A program made the position numbers and the translations under genes. Shown in pieces: positions 54,346 to 63,300 of a stretch of 64,000 nucleotides of DNA. Below the pieces are notes generated by a model. That model was not told the DNA's origin, searched no databases, and worked only from the letters and a program-made list of their open reading frames with translations. Where the stretch lies: the NCBI GenBank assembly GCA_022769285.1, contig JALEKD010000052.1, positions 1 to 64,000 on the forward strand, given 5' to 3'. Position 1 is the first letter of the stretch; each line of letters opens with the position of its first letter. This DNA comes from Prevotella sp. GTDB taxonomy: Bacteria > Bacteroidota > Bacteroidia > Bacteroidales > Bacteroidaceae.

Positions 54346-57180
54346 TCAATACCACTGGACAGCATTAGAGTAGCCACTACGTTTGTCGTACTTTAGGGCA
54401 TCGGTAAGCGTCGCTGCGTTGCAGCGGAAGGTGAAGTTGTAGCTGGTGTACGGGGCGAGCACCACTTGGCAACTCATGTTGAAGCAATGGAGGTCGCGCT
54501 GAAGCGAGGCAGTGGTCATACTAATCTTGTGGTTGTCAAAATCATAGCCAGAAGAAAAACTGATATTCCATCCGTCGCTGATACGCAGGTTACCACTCAG
54601 ATTAACGGTCTGGGTAAACTTGTAGGGATAGCGCATCGTGTTGTAGTTGAACTTCTTCAAGTCCCTGTTCTCACTCATCGTAATACCATAGCCCACAGTA
54701 AGCGACCAGGGCATAGAGAAGAGCATGTAGCCGTCGCCATCGGTCTGGGCCTTGCCCGTGTCTTTCTTTTTCTTGGCACCGCGCTGGCCCTCTATCATAT
54801 CTTCGTCCACGTTACTCTCTATATCGGTGTCCACGCCTTCCTTATTCTTGCGATTGTAGAAGTCTTCATCGTCTTCGGAGTCACCGCCAAACAGCTTGCG
54901 CAACTTCTCAGGAGTAAGGGTGAACGAGAAATTCTGCGACATACCCTGGAAACGGCCGAAACGACCACGCCCCCACTCTGTATGGTTGCCCACATAGGGT
55001 TTACCGTTCTTATCCAACTCGTAGGCATAAGTGGCAAACACGGCGTGGAGGTTAAAGGTGTAGCTCTTCCACCATTTAAGACGGATATCCATGCCCAGGT
55101 CGCTCCACTGCTTCTCTTTGGCCGCCATGTTGTACGACATCTGAAGCCCGAAGTTATCAATCAGACTGATTTTCTTGTAACCCGTAGAGTCCTTGTCGCT
55201 GCGCACCTTCATCTCGAGGTTATTAGCCAGGCTAAAGGACAGGCTACCCGTACGGCCACGGCTGGGGAACCCGAAGGCACTACCCTCGTAAGGCGAATAC
55301 TCGACCAGGTCTACGCTACCGTCGGCATTGGTACGCTGGTAGGTCTGATAATAGCCGTAACGCGACGACCCGAAATCGGGCGCATAGCTGAAACTCACCT
55401 GTGGAGTTACCACATGGCGGATGGCCTGTATCTTATCGCCAAACAGTTTACGGCTCGGGACGTAGAAACCATAAAGTTTGGTACTGGCACTCATAGAGAA
55501 ATTCCAGTTATAGACATTGTGGAACCCATAGACAGTATCGTTCTCCACCTGCTGGGTCTCTTCGTTCCACAAACGGTTTACCTTGCGGGTGTACATACGG
55601 TCGGTAAAGTTGAAGGCAGGGGTGACATTGATGTAGTTGAACAGCGTAAAGGAGCCCGAGACGGGGATGCTGTGCTGCATACCGTTGCGCCAGTCCTTGA
55701 TAAGGTTCGACGAAGCCAACTTATCCTCCTTAGTGTTGATAGAGTTGGTGAGCTGGCCCGTATAGCTCAGTGCTATTTTCTCATACCAGCGCTGCTTGCC
55801 CACCGCGTTCTTACGCCTGAACGGGTAGAACCTGCTTATCGAGATATTGAGGTCCGGCAGCGTCAGGGCGATGGTCGAGTCGCGCATATTCTGGTTCAGG
55901 TTGGCCGTAGAGCTCAGCGTCATACCTATGCTGGAGAACGTAGTACTCCAGTTGACCGACGAGGTACGTGTACTCTGCGTCATGGTCTGCGGGTTGTACA
56001 TGCTGTTCAGGTTATTGCGTTCATAGCTACTCGTGGCGAAGTTCACGCTGGCCGAAAGAGAACTGAAAGGATTGGCCTTGGCATCCTGCCGATGGCTCCA
56101 CTGTATCTTGAAGCTGGTCTGTCGCTGGTAATCGGGCATGCCCTTGTCGCCCGTGCGGGTGTCCTGGAAACTGGCCAGGAAACTGCCACTATACCTATAA
56201 CGCTTACGATAATTGGTGGCCATACTGAGCCCCCACGAGCCCTTGGTATACACCTCGCCAAGCAACTTGAGATCCCACTTGTCGCTCATGGCGAAGTAGT
56301 AGCCGCCGTCGCGCAGGTAGAAACCGCGGTCGGCCTCATCACCATAACTGGGCATGATGAAACCCGACGAGTAGCTCTTACTAAAGGGGAAGAAGCCATA
56401 AGGGATGGCCAGGGGCAGGGGCACATCGGCCACCACGAGATAAGCAGGGCCGAAGACGACGTCCTTGTTAGGACGCACCTTGGCGCGAGAGAGGGCGATA
56501 TAGAAGTCAGGGTGCTCAGCGTCGCACGTAGTATAGCGGCCGTGCTTCAGATAAATATCCCCGTTGTCATTGCGCTTGGACAGTTCGCTTGACAGGTAAC
56601 CCTCCTCCTGGTGAGTAGTGACGTTATTGATAAATCCCTTCTTGGTCTTGAAGTTAAAGGACATGGTGTCGCTCTCATAAGTGGTCTCGCCCATGGTGAA
56701 TACGGGCTTATTGCGTACGCCGCCCTTCTCCATCGAGTCCGGGGTACCCACTGCGTGTACCAGGCTGCTGTCCATGCTCATGGCTATCCGGTCGCTGTTA
56801 AGCTCCATATTCTCATACTTCACTTTGGCCGAGCCATAGATATAGGCGCGCTTGGTGCGGGCATCATATACGAGCGAATCCTCGCCCGAGTAGGTTACCG
56901 GAGCATCAATGCCATTTTTCTTAGAACGGTTTATGGAGTCCAGGCGTATCGAGTCATCGACAGCCTTGTTGTGGCGATAGATGGCAAGCTGCAGCGAGTC
57001 CATTTTGGTGGTATCGGGCTCCACGCGCAGTACTTTCGTGCCTTTCAGGGTATCCTTGACGAGTGCTATGGTGTCTGCTTGAACCTGCCGGGCCTTCTTC
57101 TTGCCCACAGGCATAGCCGTACGGGCCATCACGACCATGACGACCAGGAAGAGCAACGCTATAACCGACTTACTTCTCAT
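54346..57180 (-). CDS. LptD-like outer-membrane LPS assembly protein
   Basis: 944 residues: signal segment VIALLFLVVMVVMARTAMP, an OstA/LptA-like jellyroll region (about 95-240: YSGEDSLVYDARTKRAYIYGSAKVKYENMELNSDRIAM) and a large beta-barrel with many aromatic-ended strands up to the C-terminus. This is the Bacteroidetes form of LptD, which inserts lipopolysaccharide into the outer membrane; the order of jellyroll then barrel agrees. A Lys/Asp-rich insert (about 780-830) is specific to this protein. A -7 box lies 9 bases before the ATG. Confidence 0.88.
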   Translation of the reverse strand: MRSKSVIALLFLVVMVVMARTAMPVGKKKARQVQADTIALVKDTLKGTKVLRVEPDTTKMDSLQLAIYRHNKAVDDSIRLDSINRSKKNGIDAPVTYSGEDSLVYDARTKRAYIYGSAKVKYENMELNSDRIAMSMDSSLVHAVGTPDSMEKGGVRNKPVFTMGETTYESDTMSFNFKTKKGFINNVTTHQEEGYLSSELSKRNDNGDIYLKHGRYTTCDAEHPDFYIALSRAKVRPNKDVVFGPAYLVVADVPLPLAIPYGFFPFSKSYSSGFIMPSYGDEADRGFYLRDGGYYFAMSDKWDLKLLGEVYTKGSWGLSMATNYRKRYRYSGSFLASFQDTRTGDKGMPDYQRQTSFKIQWSHRQDAKANPFSSLSASVNFATSSYERNNLNSMYNPQTMTQSTRTSSVNWSTTFSSIGMTLSSTANLNQNMRDSTIALTLPDLNISISRFYPFRRKNAVGKQRWYEKIALSYTGQLTNSINTKEDKLASSNLIKDWRNGMQHSIPVSGSFTLFNYINVTPAFNFTDRMYTRKVNRLWNEETQQVENDTVYGFHNVYNWNFSMSASTKLYGFYVPSRKLFGDKIQAIRHVVTPQVSFSYAPDFGSSRYGYYQTYQRTNADGSVDLVEYSPYEGSAFGFPSRGRTGSLSFSLANNLEMKVRSDKDSTGYKKISLIDNFGLQMSYNMAAKEKQWSDLGMDIRLKWWKSYTFNLHAVFATYAYELDKNGKPYVGNHTEWGRGRFGRFQGMSQNFSFTLTPEKLRKLFGGDSEDDEDFYNRKNKEGVDTDIESNVDEDMIEGQRGAKKKKDTGKAQTDGDGYMLFSMPWSLTVGYGITMSENRDLKKFNYNTMRYPYKFTQTVNLSGNLRISDGWNISFSSGYDFDNHKISMTTASLQRDLHCFNMSCQVVLAPYTSYNFTFRCNAATLTDALKYDKRSGYSNAVQWY

Positions 57181-57188
57181 CAGAAGTG

Positions 57189-57196
57189 CAAAGTTA
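57189..57196 (-). promoter_or_regulatory. -7 box for the lptD-like gene
   Basis: The minus strand reads TAACTTTG and ends 8 bases before the ATG at 57180, leaving almost no leader. An AT-rich block (57204-57220) sits just upstream. Confidence 0.5.
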
Positions 57197-57234
57197 GCTA
57201 TTTAATATATAATAATGTATGATTTTTCCGATTT

Positions 57235-57774
57235 TTAACGCTCCTCGAAGAGTTTTTTCCAGGCGCGGAAACGCGCCACGCCATCACTCCCAAACTTGGC
57301 CAGACTGCGTTCGGCCTGCTCGTAGCTCTTCTCCTGTTCCAGGTGACTCTTGGAGTAGAATTTGTCAGCATAGCAGATGAGCTGCTCTTCGAGTGTCTCG
57401 GGCAGGAAGTTCTGGGCAGGAAGCGGCAGATGCTGGGCCAGAATCTCCTGACGGGCCAGGCCGGCGCCGGTGTGACGCTCGCACACGCGGGCATGGCGGG
57501 GATAGCCCTCGGCACGCAGCATGTCGGCCCCGATACGGCCATGGCAGATGTAGGGTTCACTGCCCATACAGCAGATGGATGGGGCGTAACAGCGCACGAT
57601 ACCTATGTCGTGAAGCATAGCTGCCTCGATGACGAACTGGCGGTCGAGACCCATCTCGGGATGGTTATCACAAATACGCACAGCACGCCTCATAACGAGC
57701 GTGCTGTGCGCAGTAAGTATATGACGGAGCTCGTTGTGCTCCGGATAATATTTGTCTATAATTTCATCAATCAT
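57235..57774 (-). CDS. HD-domain protein (HDIG type)
   Basis: 179 residues from ATG 57774 (MIDEIIDKYYPEHNELRHIL). The metal-binding HD motif is in AAMLHDIGIVRCYAP, with an upstream His in AHSTLVMRRAV and CHGRIGADMLRAEG and ERHTGAGL downstream. Likely a metal phosphohydrolase on a nucleotide or similar small substrate. Its start overlaps the end of the carboxyltransferase gene by 8 bp, so the two are coupled, although no functional link is known to me. Confidence 0.85.
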   Translation of the reverse strand: MIDEIIDKYYPEHNELRHILTAHSTLVMRRAVRICDNHPEMGLDRQFVIEAAMLHDIGIVRCYAPSICCMGSEPYICHGRIGADMLRAEGYPRHARVCERHTGAGLARQEILAQHLPLPAQNFLPETLEEQLICYADKFYSKSHLEQEKSYEQAERSLAKFGSDGVARFRAWKKLFEER

Positions 57775-59548
57775 CGGCACCGGGACGCTGAATATAAGCT
57801 ATCACATCGCCCTTGTTGACCTTGCTGCCTTGCTTGGCATTGATCTCGACGAGCTTGCCACCCAGGTCGGCAGGCACAGTAACGAACTCGCCCCAAGGAG
57901 CCTGAATGTAGCAGAACACATCGCCCTCCTGGTACTCCTTGCCGATAAACGGCTCGACAGCAGGAGCGGCCTCGCCATCGCCCTGGAACTCCCAGAAGAG
58001 CTGACCCTTGACGGGGCTGACTATGGCATCGGCCTTGGCATGCTTAAAGGCTGCCAGCTGTTCAGCACTGAGCTGGCCGCCGAGCTTAGCGTCCTTGGCT
58101 TTCTGCAGATCAGCGAGGAAATTCTTCTTAGCCTGACCGCTACGGTAGTTGCGGTACTGCTCGGGGTGCATGGCCAGTTCGAAGAGTTCCTCATCGTCCT
58201 GTCCGTAGTCCCAGCCATTCTCGTCCATCTCCTTGCGGAAGTCATCAAGAGCATCGGTAAGCAGCGTGTGGGCGTCGACATCGGTAAACTCGCGGCCCTG
58301 CTTCTTGGCCAGTTCTACCAACTCGGGAGCTATGGTACCAGGTATCTTACCACTCTTACCCAGTATCATGCCCCACATGGCCTCGTCCATCATCACGAAG
58401 CGTCCCTTACCCTGCTCGAGTGTAAGCAGGTTCATCAGGGCTATGTTCTTGGTGTACTGGCTGAACGGGGTAACCAGGGGTGGGTATCCCACACGTGGCC
58501 ACACGTACTCTACCTCGTCGAAGAGCTTGATGAGCAGGTCGTCCATAGACAGCTCGGGCTCGCCCTTCTTCTTGCGGATATTGTTGATGGTTTGGCGCAT
58601 GCCGCCCAGGTCGGCCATCATGCTGCCCATCATTCCGCCAGGCAGGCCGCAGCCTAAGAGCAGCGAACTCATTATCTTGTTCTGCGGGTTGATGAAGTAT
58701 CCGAGCCAGTCGTCTATGAACTCCTGTGTCAGGGCACGTGCCTGCATGTAGGCGCTCATGTTTATCTCCGGCACGTCAAATCCCTCGTTCTTCAGCATGC
58801 TTATTACCGAGATAACATCTGGGTGTACCTTGCCCCAGGCCAGTGGCTCGATGGCCGTGTCTATGATGTCGGCGCCATTGTTGCACACCTCGAGTATGCT
58901 GGCCATCGACAGGCCGGGGCCTGAGTGTCCGTGATACTGGATGATGATCTCGGGATGCTTATCCTTGATCATCTTGGTCAGCTTGCCCAAGAAGGCGGGC
59001 TGGCCGATACCTGCCATATCCTTCAGGCATATTTCCTCGGCACCGGCAGCTATCAGCTCATCGGCTATATTGCTGTAATATTCGAGCGTATGTACTGGCG
59101 AGTTAGTTATACACAGCGCGCACTGGGGTATCATGCCGCCTTCCTTGGCCCACTTGATTGAGGGCTTGATGTTGCGCACGTCATTCAGGCCATCGAAGAT
59201 ACGGGTAATGTTGGTACCCTGCTTAGCCTTGACCTTGTACATCAGTGCGCGCACATCATCGGGGACGGGGTACATACGCAGGGCGTTCAGACCGCGGTCG
59301 AGCATGTGTGTCTGTATACCGGCATCGTTGAAGGGCTTGCAGAAGGCGCGAACTGCCTCATTGGGGTTCTCGCCAGCCAGCAGGTTCACCTGTTCAAAGG
59401 CGCCGCCGTTAGTTTCAACACGGCTGAAGCAACCCATGTCGATGATAACAGGAGCTATACGGGCCAGCTGATCCTTGCGGGGCTGGAACTTGCCTGAGCT
59501 CTGCCACATATCTCTGTACACGAGACTAAACTTGATTTTCTTTTTCAT
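57767..59548 (-). CDS. OadA/PycB-like carboxyltransferase with a biotinyl-like domain lacking the lysine
   Basis: 593 residues from ATG 59548 (MKKKIKFSLVYRDMWQSSGKFQPRKDQL). The TIM-barrel carboxyltransferase has the RDxxQS motif, the carbamylated-lysine region EICLKDMAGIG and metal ligands in YHGHSGPG; a conserved PYC/OadA domain follows (about 300-460). The C-terminal 65 residues fold like a biotinyl domain (IGKEYQEGDVFCYIQ..., GGKLVEINAKQGSKVNKGDVIAYIQ), but where EAMKM is expected the sequence reads QAPWGEF. It probably moves a carboxyl group between pyruvate/oxaloacetate and biotin on another protein. Confidence 0.88.
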   Translation of the reverse strand: MKKKIKFSLVYRDMWQSSGKFQPRKDQLARIAPVIIDMGCFSRVETNGGAFEQVNLLAGENPNEAVRAFCKPFNDAGIQTHMLDRGLNALRMYPVPDDVRALMYKVKAKQGTNITRIFDGLNDVRNIKPSIKWAKEGGMIPQCALCITNSPVHTLEYYSNIADELIAAGAEEICLKDMAGIGQPAFLGKLTKMIKDKHPEIIIQYHGHSGPGLSMASILEVCNNGADIIDTAIEPLAWGKVHPDVISVISMLKNEGFDVPEINMSAYMQARALTQEFIDDWLGYFINPQNKIMSSLLLGCGLPGGMMGSMMADLGGMRQTINNIRKKKGEPELSMDDLLIKLFDEVEYVWPRVGYPPLVTPFSQYTKNIALMNLLTLEQGKGRFVMMDEAMWGMILGKSGKIPGTIAPELVELAKKQGREFTDVDAHTLLTDALDDFRKEMDENGWDYGQDDEELFELAMHPEQYRNYRSGQAKKNFLADLQKAKDAKLGGQLSAEQLAAFKHAKADAIVSPVKGQLFWEFQGDGEAAPAVEPFIGKEYQEGDVFCYIQAPWGEFVTVPADLGGKLVEINAKQGSKVNKGDVIAYIQRPGADD

Positions 59549-60108
59549 ATTTCTGATTATTATAATTCCATTAGCGTTATTCAACTTGCAAAATTAGATA
59601 AAAAAAATCAATTACCCGATGATTGCCCGCATTTTTTAGGATTTTATTACTACCGACAGGGTTGTCAGACCAGCAGCCCAGACCATCGCCACGGGTACCG
59701 GAACCATCAACGCCCGTGCTGACGAGCCTATCCTCTTAGTAGGAGTCCTCATCCGACTAACAGCCGATACCAACACGATGTAACCGACAGTCTTTCAGCA
59801 CACAGACGACCATCCCTGCCACGTTGCAAGTTCCCTATAGCTCCATCCGAAGACTTAGGATGTAGGTTCTATGGTTCCGGACGCACATCCCGTGCTTCCA
59901 CATCTACGTCCTAAGCCTTCGGACAGAGTTTGGAGAGGCCACGGTGACGGTGTCGGCGTACACCTTATAAAATATAAGCACCGGCGCCTCAATACTACAA
60001 ACCGAAAGATTCTTCGACTTTTTCTTTGCAGCACCTTCGGCTTGCACTACCGTTATGGCAGCCGCCATGAAGGTAGCCTGCGCCTCTGAAATAAAAACAA
60101 TTAATTGT
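59549..60108. other. Structured intergenic region without a gene
   Basis: Two hairpins stand out. TCCGAAGACTTAGGATGTAG (59846-59865) pairs with CTACGTCCTAAGCCTTCGGA (59904-59923) at 18 of 20 positions, extended by CTCCA/TGGAG. CTACC-GTT-ATGGC / GCCAT-GAA-GGTAG forms a second at 60047-60076. No reading frame with likeness to a protein was found, and there is no T-run. It could be a small RNA, a decayed element or a pair of processing hairpins. Confidence 0.5.
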
Positions 60109-60139
60109 TTTGTATTTCGCCCGACTTACACTACCTTTG
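60109..60139 (+). promoter_or_regulatory. Promoter of the lipoprotein gene at 60170
   Basis: TTTG at 60109-60112 and TACCTTTG at 60132-60139, spacer 19; a full consensus match. Confidence 0.85.
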
Positions 60140-60169
60140 CAAAGAGATAAGATAAAGACTAAGAACTAT

Positions 60170-61027
60170 ATGATAATAAGAAATAAAGTTATGGCCATGG
60201 CGTTCGCAGTACTGGCCATCACCATAACAGCCTGCAAGGGAGGTCCGGCTGGGGCCCCGACTACGCGCAATGGGGCCTCGACCGACGAGCTGAAGCTCAA
60301 GGACGACAAGACGGTGTACGGCCTGGCCTGCGACGGATGCACTGACTCGGTAGTGTTGCTCTTGCCCAACGACGGAAGCGACCCCATCAAGTACAATATC
60401 ATCGATGCTACCCGGCGAGGCAAGATTATGGGCCAGCTCAAGGTGGGCGACTGGATAGGAGTGGTGGTCAACGAGCAGGATCCCAAGGTGGCCGACATGG
60501 TGATAGACCTGGATCAGCTCAAGGGCATCTGGTGCTACATAGTGATGCCTAAGTTGAAGGACTACGACTCTATGAGCGAGCGGCTGCAGCGCCGCATTAT
60601 GCGCAATATGCCCGACTCGATAAAGGAGACCTATCTTATTCCACGCGAATACGGCTTCTGGATGAAGCGGCAGTGGTCGTGCCAGAGCGTGGGGTACATG
60701 CGCGAGCAGACATCGCTGGAAGATGAGAGCCCCGTGGTATATCCCCCATTAGGATTCTTCACTGCCTGGCACATCTGGAACGGCAAGCTGGTCATTACCA
60801 GCGGTACCCCCAAGTTTACCAAGGACAACAAACTCACTGTAACCAACCTTACCAACGACACCTGTACCATAGAGTACTTCAAAGGCGACTCGCTGGTGCT
60901 ATCGAGCGACGGCATATCGCGCAGCTATTACCGCAAGAACAACATAGACGACATCAACAAGCGCGCCAAGGCCATCGCCGCCACCCAGGCCAAGAAGGCG
61001 CTCAAGGATGCTACGTCAGCCCAATAA
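60170..61027 (+). CDS. Lipoprotein of unknown function (lipocalin-like)
   Basis: 285 residues from ATG 60170 (MIIRNKVMAMAFAVLAITITAC), a lipoprotein signal with lipobox TITAC. The frame upstream overlaps the promoter and is not coding. The mature protein has KTVYGLACDGCTDSVVLLLP, a central LKGIWCYIVMPKL and a beta-rich C-terminal half (YPPLGFFTAWHIWNGKLVITSG...NLTNDTCTIEYFKGDSLVLSSDG), which together recall lipocalin-like Bacteroidetes proteins. A Lys/Ala-rich helix ends it. Function unknown. Confidence 0.82.
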   Translation: MIIRNKVMAMAFAVLAITITACKGGPAGAPTTRNGASTDELKLKDDKTVYGLACDGCTDSVVLLLPNDGSDPIKYNIIDATRRGKIMGQLKVGDWIGVVVNEQDPKVADMVIDLDQLKGIWCYIVMPKLKDYDSMSERLQRRIMRNMPDSIKETYLIPREYGFWMKRQWSCQSVGYMREQTSLEDESPVVYPPLGFFTAWHIWNGKLVITSGTPKFTKDNKLTVTNLTNDTCTIEYFKGDSLVLSSDGISRSYYRKNNIDDINKRAKAIAATQAKKALKDATSAQ

Positions 61028-61043
61028 CCCCGACGGCCACTAC

Positions 61044-61086
61044 GACAGACGCCGCATGGATTGCTCATTTCCATGCGGCGTCTGTC
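61044..61086. terminator. Bidirectional terminator between the lipoprotein gene and queF
   Basis: GACAGACGCCGCATGG and CCATGCGGCGTCTGTC are perfectly complementary over 16 bp with an 11-base loop, between convergent genes. Confidence 0.85.
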
Positions 61087-61117
61087 GCCTATACGGGTAG
61101 CCCCGGCTGGCGGGCTG

Positions 61118-61582
61118 CTACCTGTCCAGGTCGTGGTTCATAAAGCGGTGTTCGGCCAGCTTCTCGTACTTGGTACCAGGCTTACCATAGTTGGCATAGG
61201 GATAGATACTGATGCCGCCCCGAGGGGTAAACAGCCCTGTCACCTCTATATACTTAGGCTCCATGAGCCTGATGAGGTCTTTCATGATGATATTGACACA
61301 GTCCTCGTGGAAGTCGCCGTGGTTGCGAAAGCTAAACAGATACAGCTTGAGGCTCTTGCTCTCCACCATCTTGACCTCGGGAATGTAGGAGATACGTATC
61401 TCAGCGAAGTCGGGCTGCCCGGTGATGGGGCAGAGAGACGTAAATTCCGGGCAGTTGAACCGCACCCAGTAGTCGTTGCCCGGGTGCTTGTTAACGAATG
61501 TCTCCAGCACCTCAGGGGCATAGTCTGTGGCGTACTTGGTGGCCGCGCCAAGCTGTTTCAGGCCGTCGTGAGTTCTATCCAT
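61118..61582 (-). CDS. queF: NADPH-dependent 7-cyano-7-deazaguanine reductase
   Basis: Reduces preQ0 to preQ1 in queuosine synthesis. 154 residues, the short unimodular type. [25 protein letters not shown] holds the catalytic Cys, [23 protein letters not shown] the substrate-binding Glu-Ser-Lys-Ser-Leu-Lys motif, and [16 protein letters not shown] closes the fold. ATG at 61582 lies 2 bp after the yhhQ stop, so both are governed by the upstream riboswitch. Confidence 0.96.
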   Translation of the reverse strand: MDRTHDGLKQLGAATKYATDYAPEVLETFVNKHPGNDYWVRFNCPEFTSLCPITGQPDFAEIRISYIPEVKMVESKSLKLYLFSFRNHGDFHEDCVNIIMKDLIRLMEPKYIEVTGLFTPRGGISIYPYANYGKPGTKYEKLAEHRFMNHDLDR

Positions 61583-61584
61583 AA

Positions 61585-62274
61585 TCAAATATTGAAAATT
61601 TTCAGTACATTATAGTCCACGCCATTGTCGTACACGTCCTCGCCCTCGGCAGCCTTGACATGGCGCACCACCCGTATGGTTACCGGCAGGGCCACCACCT
61701 CGTAGAGGGTCTTGAGCACCACCTGACAAAACATCAGCACGGGTATCTCGGCAAGGGGTATGACACCCCAGAAAGCCAGAGGGAAAAAGATGAGCGAGTC
61801 GGCACTCTCGCCAGCCACCGTGCTCAGTATGGCACGCAGCGAGAAGCGCTTACCGCTGGACTTTATCTTCATGCGGCTCATCACGTAGGCATTGGCAAAG
61901 GACCCTGCGAGAAAGGCGGCAAACGAGGCTGCAGCCACACGGGGCGCCAGTCCGAAGATGGCATGAAAACCGGTGTCATTGGTCCAGTAGGGAGCGCCCG
62001 GAATCCAGTCTGCCAGTGCCCCGACCAGCGTGAAGAAGAAATTCATGGCAAAGCCCACCCAGATGAGTAACCTCACCTTACGGTAGCCCCACACCTCGCA
62101 CACGCAGTCATTAATAATATAACTAATGGGGAATACGAGCAGTCCGCCGGTAACGCTGAACTGGCCCATGGCAATCTGCTTTGTCGCAAACACGTTTGAC
62201 GCAATCAGGCAAACGCAGAAGAGTATGCCGAAAAGCATAAACAGCATACTCACGTTCTGTCTATTTTTATCCAT
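61585..62274 (-). CDS. yhhQ: Queuosine precursor transporter (YhhQ/DUF165 family)
   Basis: 229 residues with six membrane helices. [40 protein letters not shown] is the family signature and [15 protein letters not shown] a second conserved segment. It takes up queuine precursors such as preQ0 or preQ1. Linked to queF and preceded by a preQ1-I riboswitch, which confirms the substrate class. Confidence 0.94.
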   Translation of the reverse strand: MDKNRQNVSMLFMLFGILFCVCLIASNVFATKQIAMGQFSVTGGLLVFPISYIINDCVCEVWGYRKVRLLIWVGFAMNFFFTLVGALADWIPGAPYWTNDTGFHAIFGLAPRVAAASFAAFLAGSFANAYVMSRMKIKSSGKRFSLRAILSTVAGESADSLIFFPLAFWGVIPLAEIPVLMFCQVVLKTLYEVVALPVTIRVVRHVKAAEGEDVYDNGVDYNVLKIFNI

Positions 62275-62276
62275 TT

Positions 62277-62313
62277 CCTTGTTTTGTTAAAGGGGGTTGA
62301 GCAAGTACCCCTG
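62277..62313 (-). promoter_or_regulatory. preQ1-I riboswitch controlling yhhQ-queF
   Basis: On the minus strand the 37-nt leader reads, in order: P1 5' arm AGGGG; loop with CUUG; CUCAAC; P1 3' arm CCCCU; A-rich tail UUAACAAAACAAGG. The tail is the same as I remember for the structurally solved Thermoanaerobacter preQ1 aptamer. CUUG in the loop can pair with CAAG in the tail to make the H-type pseudoknot, and CAAGGA is the ribosome site 3 bases before the yhhQ ATG. Ligand binding should therefore block translation. Context (precursor transporter plus preQ0 reductase) fits exactly. Confidence 0.92.
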
Positions 62314-62325
62314 TGTTTATGGCTG

Positions 62326-62333
62326 CAAAGTTA
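62326..62333 (-). promoter_or_regulatory. -7 box for the riboswitch-yhhQ-queF transcript
   Basis: The minus strand reads TAACTTTG. Transcription would start about 62320, only a few bases before the aptamer. Confidence 0.65.
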
Positions 62334-62407
62334 CTCAAAATAGCCCACAAAATGCTGGTCTTAGTGAAAAAATTTACCATCAGGGCCTAAAAATTAGCCA
62401 TTTTCAG

Positions 62408-62415
62408 TAACTTTG
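62408..62415 (+). promoter_or_regulatory. -7 box for the glycosyltransferase pair
   Basis: TAACTTTG ends 12 bases before the ATG at 62428; the leader would be about 6-9 nt. No -33 TTTG is seen. Confidence 0.5.
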
Positions 62416-62427
62416 CATCTCGTAACC

Positions 62428-63300
62428 ATGCTACTGTCTATCATCATCCCCGTTTACAGGACAGCCGACACGCTCGACCGTTGCATAGAGAGCGTACTGG
62501 CTCAGGCCGGCAACAGCGAGATAATCCTGGTTGACGACGGCTCGCCTGATGTATGCCCACAGCTATGCGACGAATGGGCCGGGCGCGACAGCCGTATCTG
62601 CGTGATACACCAGGCCAACCAGGGGCTCAGCGGTGCCCGCAACACGGGTATCGAGCGGTCGCGGGGGCAGTACTTGGCCTTTATAGACAGCGACGACACC
62701 ATGGCTCCTACTGCCCTGCCCAAGCTGATGGAACTGCTAAAGGCTCACCCGGAATACGACCTGACCGAGTTTCAGGCCACCATACACTACGGCACCGCCC
62801 GTGCCCACACCCTACCCCTGACCGACGGGGCCTATACCGACTGGCGACAGTACTGGACAGCCACCCGCGGCTACACCCACACCTATGCCTGGAACAAGCT
62901 GTACCGCCGCACGCTCTTCGACCACATCAGGTTTCCCCTGGGCCATACGTTCGAGGATGTCCTCACCATTCCCAGCCTGCTCCAACAGTGCCATGTCATC
63001 GGCACCACCACCATTATGGGCTACCACTACTACGACAACCCCAACGGCATAACCCACCAGGCATCCGGGCACGACCTGGCCAACCTGTTAGAGGGCCATT
63101 GCCACATCCTGCCCCTGGTGAGCAACGCCGACTACTGTGCCCATGTGCTCAACATAGCGCTCGATGTACACCACGCCACGGGCCGCGTGCCCCAGTTGCC
63201 ACAGATGCCCTACTGGCAGACACCCAAGTTATTAGCCCACCGATTATTAGGACTCAAACTCTTATGCAAGATACACCTATGGATAACCCGACACCACTGA
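62428..63300 (+). CDS. Family 2 glycosyltransferase
   Basis: 290 residues from ATG 62428 (MLLSIIIPVYRTADTLDRCIESVLAQ). The GT-A core has EIILVDDGSPD, GLSGARNTGIERSRGQYLAFIDSDD (DxD) and a helical C-terminus. The frame upstream starts inside the -7 box and is not used. The next gene begins before this one ends, so both transferases act in one pathway, probably surface glycan synthesis. Confidence 0.93.
   Translation: MLLSIIIPVYRTADTLDRCIESVLAQAGNSEIILVDDGSPDVCPQLCDEWAGRDSRICVIHQANQGLSGARNTGIERSRGQYLAFIDSDDTMAPTALPKLMELLKAHPEYDLTEFQATIHYGTARAHTLPLTDGAYTDWRQYWTATRGYTHTYAWNKLYRRTLFDHIRFPLGHTFEDVLTIPSLLQQCHVIGTTTIMGYHYYDNPNGITHQASGHDLANLLEGHCHILPLVSNADYCAHVLNIALDVHHATGRVPQLPQMPYWQTPKLLAHRLLGLKLLCKIHLWITRHH

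Noticed and set aside
54466..56592. 708-codon plus-strand frame antisense to the lptD-like gene
   Set aside because: No start context or promoter and no domain; it mirrors a real gene with signal peptide, jellyroll and barrel.
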